This document shows positions 58,601 to 64,000 of a DNA stretch of 64,000 nucleotides, in pieces. The notes below the pieces were generated by a model, which did not search any database, was not told the origin of the DNA, and saw only the letters and a list, made by a program, of their open reading frames with translations. The first letter of the stretch is position 1, and the number at the start of each line of letters is the position of its first letter. A program made the position numbers and the translations under genes. This stretch comes from Bolinopsis microptera (taxonomy: Eukaryota; Ctenophora; Tentaculata; Lobata; Bolinopsidae): assembly GCF_026151205.1 (NCBI RefSeq), contig NC_087082.1, forward strand, positions 9,930,901-9,994,900, read 5' to 3'.

Positions 58601-59082
58601 GAGCTAAACGACCAACTTCCCTGAACAAAAATGATTAAATACATATTTCACACTGCTCAATTAATTCTAGAATCGTCCGTAACCAGTACGAATCGAATCA
58701 GGAGATTCAACGGTTGATGTTGCAGTGGAGAGAAGACTGACGTCAAGAGTTTGACAGAGGAGAAACAACTCTAAATACGATGAGCGATGAGACTGTCTAA
58801 CTTATTCAATCTATAAAATTAAAGAAAGAGAAAACCAAAAAGTCTAATCAGTTCCCACTTAAAACAAGTTACCATTTAAAAAGATAATAATAACATTTTG
58901 ATAAAACCCACTCTCAAATTTTCTAATTAAGGAAAATATCGTTCACAATGTTGCGTGTGTTGTCTTGTTGGCGTTCATACCAGCAGATATGAGTAATATC
59001 CTTAACTTCAAGTCGTACAACGATTTAGATCAAATCATTTGTTAACCGTTTATTTGGTTTGAATTGTTATATTCATTTCACT

Positions 59083-59240
59083 CTACTTTCTATTTCTTGT
59101 TTCTTTTATTTTTCTTCGTTTTTCTGTTCATTTTCTTTTTTCTTACTTTCTTTTTTCTTCTCTCTTCCTTTTATCTTATTTTTGGTTACTCACTTATTAT
59201 AACAGCGTTGGGCATTCTTAGTGACTCTAAAAAGCTTTCA
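59083..59240. repeat. TC-rich dispersed repeat, copy 1 of 3
   Basis: A pyrimidine-rich stretch (CTACTTTCTATTTCTTGTTT onward) ending in GCGTTGGGCATTCTTAG. Copies 2 and 3 are at about 60046-60220 and 63421-63580, each preceded by GTATCGTGATGATTGTTATA. Hydrophobic open frames across it are a composition effect. Confidence 0.8.
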
Positions 59241-59460
59241 AAATGAAAAACTGCACGCGAACGTTAAACTTAAGAATTGTCATATTCATGGCCTTTATGT
59301 CAGAAAAAATCATTTTGATGGTATGTGCTTTTAGAGGAATTGGTCTGCCATTGGTCGAAGAGCACTGGTCCAATGTTCATGGGAACGTAATCATGGGTCC
59401 GAAGGAAAGTTGACGAAAGAAAGTTGACGAAATCCTCGCCAGGATTGGGCCGCTTCTCAA

Positions 59461-59778
59461 ATGAAGAAGACAATGGTTTTGTTAGATATGGAATACCCTA
59501 CTACTAAAGAATGGGGAGAATATGTGAGCCTAGAACGTACTACTTTCCTAACATTGACGCTATTTTCAAATTCCACCGGCATACCAAAAACTGGCTGCAG
59601 AAACTGGATCATCGCATTACTTCGGGCCAAAGGAAAGTTGACGAAAGAACCAAATCCATCCACTGTAAACTGGGTTCACGGGAAGGTGTCCTACGAGAAC
59701 CGGATGAACAGAGTCCCTGATCAGTACACCAGATTCAGTTCCACAGTGGTCCACAACCTCTGGACCCGCTTAAATTAA
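59461..59778 (+). pseudogene. Partial carbohydrate sulfotransferase (CHST8-14 / HNK-1 type)
   Basis: A 105-codon frame. IPKTGCRNWIIALLRAKG matches the 5'-PAPS-binding loop P-K-x-G-C-x-N-W of Sulfotransfer_2 enzymes, which add sulfate to glycans in the Golgi. VHGKVSYENRMNRVPDQYTR and VVHNLWTRL resemble the next segment up to the V-R-x-P-x-x-R-L motif that begins the 3'-phosphate site, here altered (HNLW for RHPF/E). It stops shortly after. The usual enzyme has about 300 residues more around this, so this is a fragment, either one exon or a relic. The start ATG is only the first in frame. No linked exons were found. Confidence 0.55.
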
Positions 59779-60045
59779 ACAATTCCGAGTCAAATATCAG
59801 ACTGATTCAAGTATGTAACAAATTTAAAATAAGTATGTATCGTGATCCCACTATAGTGTATCCATGGAATTGTGAGTCAAATACAATTAAAGAATATCAT
59901 CATCTCCAGCTCAACCAGGAAAGAAAACGTGCATCTGGCTTGTTGATTTGCATACAACTTACAAGGTTGAAACCCCATTTACTAACTACCAGAAGAATGT
60001 GCTAGTGTATCGTGATGATTGTTATATTCACAAGAAATAGAAAGT

Positions 60046-60220
60046 ATACTTTCTATTTCTTGTTTCTTTTATTTTATTTCATTTTATTTTCTTCGTTTTT
60101 TCTGCTTATTTTCTTTTTCTTACTTTATTTTTTTCTACTCTCTTCTTTCTATTTTTCTTTTACTTTGTTTTGTAACTTACTTTTTATAGCAACGTTGGGC
60201 ATCCTGAGGGAACTGTAAAT
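60046..60220. repeat. TC-rich dispersed repeat, copy 2 of 3
   Basis: See copy 1. It contains short ATTTTATTTCATTTT insertions relative to the others. Confidence 0.8.
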
Positions 60221-60919
60221 AAAAACGTAAAGAACATTTTAAAAGTGAAACATTAAATAACAGTCGTTATGACTTTCTCAGTTATGACTTTAACACAGTT
60301 TCATAAAGTTAAGATATCAGCTACTAGTTTAATCATAGTTGCAGGACAGAAACTTAAATTCTTTGATTAGAGAATAAAGAATTTTAATGATTTAAAAGGG
60401 ATGTGACGAAAATGGCACAGCAGGCGGATTTCAGGTGAAAAAGGTGATGATATTTAAAATAAAGTTATTATTAGCGGCCAATTGGCACCACATTAGCAGT
60501 GATGAAACTTTTGTAATTTGTTCATGAAGGTAAGGAGCATGGTTAATTTGGACGGAACAGGGAATGTTTTGCTGGAGAAAAGAAGAGTATTGGAGGTAAC
60601 GTTGGGATTTCTGGCCATATTTATGTCCATCGCGGACCCATGGACAGCAGATTTGGCATGCTTAGACGACAAATTAAGTGATTAGTATAAATGATTAGTA
60701 TAAAGTAAAATCATGTAATTGTATGATTACGAACCCGGATAGGTTGTATGTAGATAGTATGACGGAGTATCACAGGTACAGTGGATTGGCATCATACCCA
60801 AAAAATATGGAGTGAACCGAGGACATCTGAAGAATTTCAAGTAGCACAGGGCTTACTGGGCGACGCTCAGCCTGTCATTCCGCCGAATCTCTATTGTTTA
60901 TGAACATTATAGTCCTCAG

Positions 60920-61530
60920 GTAACACAGGGCAAATGAAATTCTGTTACAATCCGCGCCTAGGAATGCAGAGCAGTAATTGAAGGGAAGAGTTGTCAGAGC
61001 TGCAGGTTAATACGAGGAGTTTCGAGGGAGCAAGACAATAAGTGAGCTTAAATTTCATAAACTTCTATCATGATTATTAGTAAAATTTTGTAAAAATGTA
61101 ACCTTTTTATATTTTCAAATGTCTAAAGAAGTGGTGTGTAACATCAAGCCAGATCAGGAATTAAATTAAATTAAACAGGAATTAAACATGAAATGACCAA
61201 GGAGAACACTAACGAACTCGTCTTGGTAATACATCAATTTATAAATTGATCAGAACTCTAAAAAATCTAGAGAAAGCTATAAAAATAAAATCTTAAGATC
61301 AGGTGTGAATGCTGGTAGACTCACCAACTACTTGATTTCACGCACATTACATTTACTCAAACTAACGGTAGTTGGAATAAAAGGAATACAAGTAATCTTT
61401 TAGCCAATCCTCCTCTCCCAAATACTATATATTATATAATTCATTTCTAAAATTAAAATGATGGCTTCGGAGTGAAGCGAAGGTGTCAGAACTAATCAAC
61501 TATCATAATGAGCTGTTATCTTTGGTGTTA
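60920..61530. repeat. Direct repeat of about 610 bp, left copy
   Basis: Closely matches 62397-63003 in the same orientation, from CAAATGAAATT to GTGTTRCGGACTGTTTA. Differences are few substitutions and small indels. Confidence 0.85.
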
Positions 61531-61631
61531 CGGACTGTTTACCCGAACCAACAGAATACACTGCTCCTGTTATTATTAACAGTATTAACAGTGTGGCTAA
61601 AGACTTGGGATGGGACGATTTTAACATCAGG
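61483..61631 (+). CDS. Possible membrane-anchor exon, weak
   Basis: A frame with a hydrophobic stretch (TLLLLLLTVLTVWL) flanked by polar sequence ends at a splice donor (TCAGGTAAATA at about 61630). Golgi sulfotransferases begin with such a signal anchor, and the Gal3ST-like exon follows 260 bases later on the same strand, so it could be its first exon. The right copy of the 610-bp repeat lacks this part. The start codon is not clear and there is no proof of splicing. Confidence 0.3.
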
Positions 61632-61894
61632 TAAATACATTTTATTTTTTTACCAGATTTCTGAAATCTGGAACCAATGATTTTTACTGAATATTCAATA
61701 CATTTGGTAACCAGACTTCTGAAATCTGCAACCAATCATTAAAAACACTGATCGCTGGAAAAAGGCCTTGTATTTATGTAAAAGATGGTCCAGAATTTAT
61801 GAAACATCTTTATTTTTGAAGAAAAAGGTGGTCATGTGAAATTGATATTTAATTTTTTCATCGTATTGCAGAATGTTGGAATCAACACTTAAAG

Positions 61895-62405
61895 CTTTCA
61901 AGAGAAGATAAACGCATTTATAGAACATCTGGACCAAGAGATGGACTTTGTTATGATAACCGACAGAATGGACGAAAGTCTTATCATTCTTAAAGAATAT
62001 CTTGGCTGGAATATGACTGACATTGTGTATTTTAATGTCAGCCCAAAACCAAAAGTAACACTGTCAGAGGAAACTAAAGCCAGAATATTGAAATATCAAG
62101 TTATAGATGCTCAAATATTTGATCATTTTAACAAAACATTCGAGCTGCACCTCGATAGGGTAGGCAGAGAAAAAGTGGCATCTCAAGTCAATGAGTTTGT
62201 AGAAATGAGGGAATCTTTTGAAAACAAATGTTTAAACAAAAATAAGACTGTTAGTAATCCCAATGCATCAATCAAATTGGAGATAACAGAGTACGGTAGA
62301 AATATAAATGTGGCCTGCACATTTCTACAGAATAAACCTTCCTTATTAACTAAAGTCATTACACAGCTTCAGCTTTCCCAAGACTATACCATCCCTATCA
62401 AATGA
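61895..62405 (+). CDS. C-terminal exon of a galactose-3-O-sulfotransferase-like protein
   Basis: Open from a possible acceptor (TTAAAG, 61894) to TGA 62403-62405, 169 codons. DFVMITDRMDESLIILKEYL and GWNMTDIVYFNV, then ARILKYQVIDAQIFDHFNKT and DRVGREKVASQVNEF match the C-terminal half of the Gal3ST family (galactosylceramide and glycoprotein Gal-3-O-sulfotransferases), Golgi enzymes that use PAPS. The 5'-phosphosulfate-binding half is not seen. It ends at the start of the right copy of the 610-bp direct repeat. It may be the last exon of a gene with upstream exons not recognised here, or a relic. Confidence 0.65.
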
Positions 62406-63003
62406 AATTATGTTACAATCCGCGCCTAGGAATGCAGCTGAGCAGTTATTGAAGGGAAGAGTTGTCAGAGCTGCAGGTTAATACGAGGAGTTTCGAGGGA
62501 GCAAGACAATAAGTGAGCTTAAATTTCATAAACTTCTATCATAATTATTAGTAAAATTTTATAAAAATGTAACCTTTTTATATTTTCAAATGTCTAAAGA
62601 AGTGGTGTGTAACATCAAGCCAGATCAGGAATTAAATTAAATTAAACAGGAATTAAACATGAAATGACCAAGGAGAACACTAACGAACTTGTCTTGGTAA
62701 TACATCAATTTATAAATTGATCAGAACTCTAAAAAATCGAGAGAAAGCTATAAAAATAAAATCTTAAGATCAGGTGTGAATGCTGGAAGACTCACCAACT
62801 ACTTACTTTCAAGCTCATTACTCAAACTAACGGTAGTTGGAATAAAAGGAAAACAAGGAATCCATTGGCCAATCCTCCTCTCCCAAATACTATATATTAT
62901 ATTATTCATTTCTAAAATTAAAATGATGGCTTCGGAGTGAAGCGAAGGTGTCAGAACTAATCAACTATCATAATGAGCTGTTATCTTTGGTGTTGCGGAC
63001 TGT
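62397..63003. repeat. Direct repeat of about 610 bp, right copy
   Basis: Second copy of 60920-61530. Its left edge overlaps the last codons and stop of the Gal3ST-like frame, so the shared CAAATGAAATT supplies the stop codon. Confidence 0.85.
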
Positions 63004-63420
63004 TTATAGTGTTATAGTGTTATAGCTACTATTAAGACAGTTTTTGTTATGATAATATTATAGCTATACTAGTTTAACCCGTGCTTACGGCTGGGACCTC
63101 ATTATCGCAGTTGAAATGCAAAAGTATAAACCCGTCCATTATAATATTCGAAAACACGCATTACATTGTCATAGTTAAAACGGTTTGTCTAAAATTAAAA
63201 TGATGGCGAACCAAGAGGATTGAATGTCGAACATTAAAATTATTCATCATTGAAGTTATTCTAAATTCTATGAAAAAGTACGACGCTTTAGGTTATAAAT
63301 TTATTTCAATTAACAAAAGTAAATTCATTACAAAAATACAAACAAAGCTTGAAAGATGGCTAGATGCATACACTATCAAAATGTGCTAGTGTATCGTGAT
63401 GATTGTTATATTCCTTTAAC

Positions 63421-63580
63421 TCTACTTTCTATTTCTTGTTTCTTTTATTTTTTTCTTATTTTCTTCGTTTTTCTGCTTATTTTCTTTTTTCTTACTTTCT
63501 TTTTATTTCTCTTTTTACTTTGTTTTGTTACTTACTTTTTATATCAACATTGGGCATCCTGATCGTACTGTAAGAGTGAC
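63421..63580. repeat. TC-rich dispersed repeat, copy 3 of 3
   Basis: See copy 1; it ends in CATTGGGCATCCTGA. Confidence 0.8.
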
Positions 63581-63822
63581 AGTAACGAAAATGTAAGAAA
63601 ATTTTAAAAATGAAAATCTATACTACAGTCGTTTGAGAATCAGTTCAACAAAGTTAATATATCAGCTACTATATATATACCAATTTAATTGAAGTTGCAG
63701 AGGATAAATAACAGTGTAAAATTTTACCAAATTCTTAAGTGGTATTTGACCAAAACCCATAATCATGGGTAGAGTGTACCGCTGCCAGTGTCTCTCTTTT
63801 CCAAACAAAAGGAAATGATATT

Positions 63823-64000
63823 AATTTGAATAACCGTCCGCAAATGCAAATTGATACCGAGAATGAAATCGGTCGCTCGCTTTTTCTAATCAATAAGCTT
63901 TATTACCAATTACAATTCGTAAGCCGTGATCGAATGGAAAAAGCGAGCGACCGATTTCATTCTCGGTATCAATTTGCATTTGCGGACGGTTATTCAAATT
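63823..64000. repeat. Palindrome with 64-bp perfect arms at the window edge
   Basis: 63823-63886 is the exact reverse complement of 63937-64000, with a 50-base spacer. The arms start AATTTGAATAACCGTCCGCA. It may extend beyond the window. Probably a small foldback/MITE-type element; target duplication cannot be checked. Confidence 0.9.

Larger units (their letters stand above)
53335..58623. mobile_element. 5.3 kb element with long repeat-filled inverted ends
   Basis: The outer ends share CAGGGA, then TTGGTCGTTTAGCTCCGGAC, then an array of TCTATGCAACG units, in inverted orientation (53335 onward and 58623 backward). Inward of this, large arrays of CCGGCTACTA/CCGGTTAGTA-type motifs fill 53560-54450 and, inverted, 57930-58440. 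Between them lie a minus-strand gene (54609-56313) and a MITE-like repeat (57150-57450). It has the layout of a DNA transposon with subterminal binding-site arrays. No DDE transposase was recognised, and no clear target duplication was found. Confidence 0.75.

Noticed and set aside
59064-59246. Hydrophobic small proteins at the three TC-rich repeats
   Set aside because: Phe/Leu-rich frames follow from pyrimidine-rich DNA; the copies do not conserve a frame.
1-64000. CRISPR array or prokaryotic defence system
   Set aside because: Repeats are uninterrupted tandem units without regular unique spacers, and all gene evidence is eukaryotic.

Overview
The window looks like a piece of an animal genome, probably AT-rich and from an invertebrate. 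Genes have GT-AG introns. There is a nine-exon C2H2 zinc-finger gene, a two-kringle secreted protein, a fucolectin-type exon and Golgi sulfotransferase fragments, together with LINE, SINE-like, hAT, Tc1/pogo-like, piggyBac-like and FLYWCH-bearing elements. There are no bacterial operons, Shine-Dalgarno sites or phage genes. I could not fix the phylum from sequence alone.

Layout. 1-13 kb: a possible minus-strand exon, then a complete plus-strand gene of nine coding exons (3094-12809, 746 aa) with six zinc fingers, in a region unusually rich in CACGTG palindromes. 13-24 kb: mobile DNA, including a 3.2 kb element with long inverted ends (14879-18067), minisatellites interrupted by a LINE fragment, homopolymer G/C runs of doubtful quality and a tandem duplication of a LINE 3' end carrying a small hAT insertion. 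24-26 kb: one orphan lectin-domain exon, then a 1.2 kb octanucleotide satellite. 26-37.5 kb: copies of a zinc-knuckle (gag-like) element, broken by a hAT-like MITE into which a Tc1-like element has jumped; then a tRNA-Pro-like gene. 37.8-43.3 kb: two elements carrying FLYWCH zinc-finger coding sequence, the second inserted in a 12-bp minisatellite with higher-order repeats. 45.2 kb: two-kringle gene. 47.4-50.3 kb: a small membrane-protein gene cut by a 2.15 kb foldback transposon with a perfect 8-bp target duplication. 51-52.7 kb: a piggyBac-like MITE and a pogo/Tigger-like deletion derivative. 53.3-58.6 kb: a 5.3 kb element with very long repeat-filled inverted ends and a gene encoding a zinc knuckle, a Pro/Gln repeat and a helix-turn-helix-like module. 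59-64 kb: carbohydrate and galactose-3-O sulfotransferase fragments among direct repeats, ending in a palindrome at the window edge.

How the parts relate. The host genes do not form a pathway. The mobile elements dominate, and several insertion histories can be read to the base from target-site duplications. The best candidates for something undescribed are the 5.3 kb element at 53.3-58.6 kb, the pair of FLYWCH elements that share a subterminal-motif design, and the disrupted membrane-protein gene whose frame is rejoined exactly when the insertion is removed.
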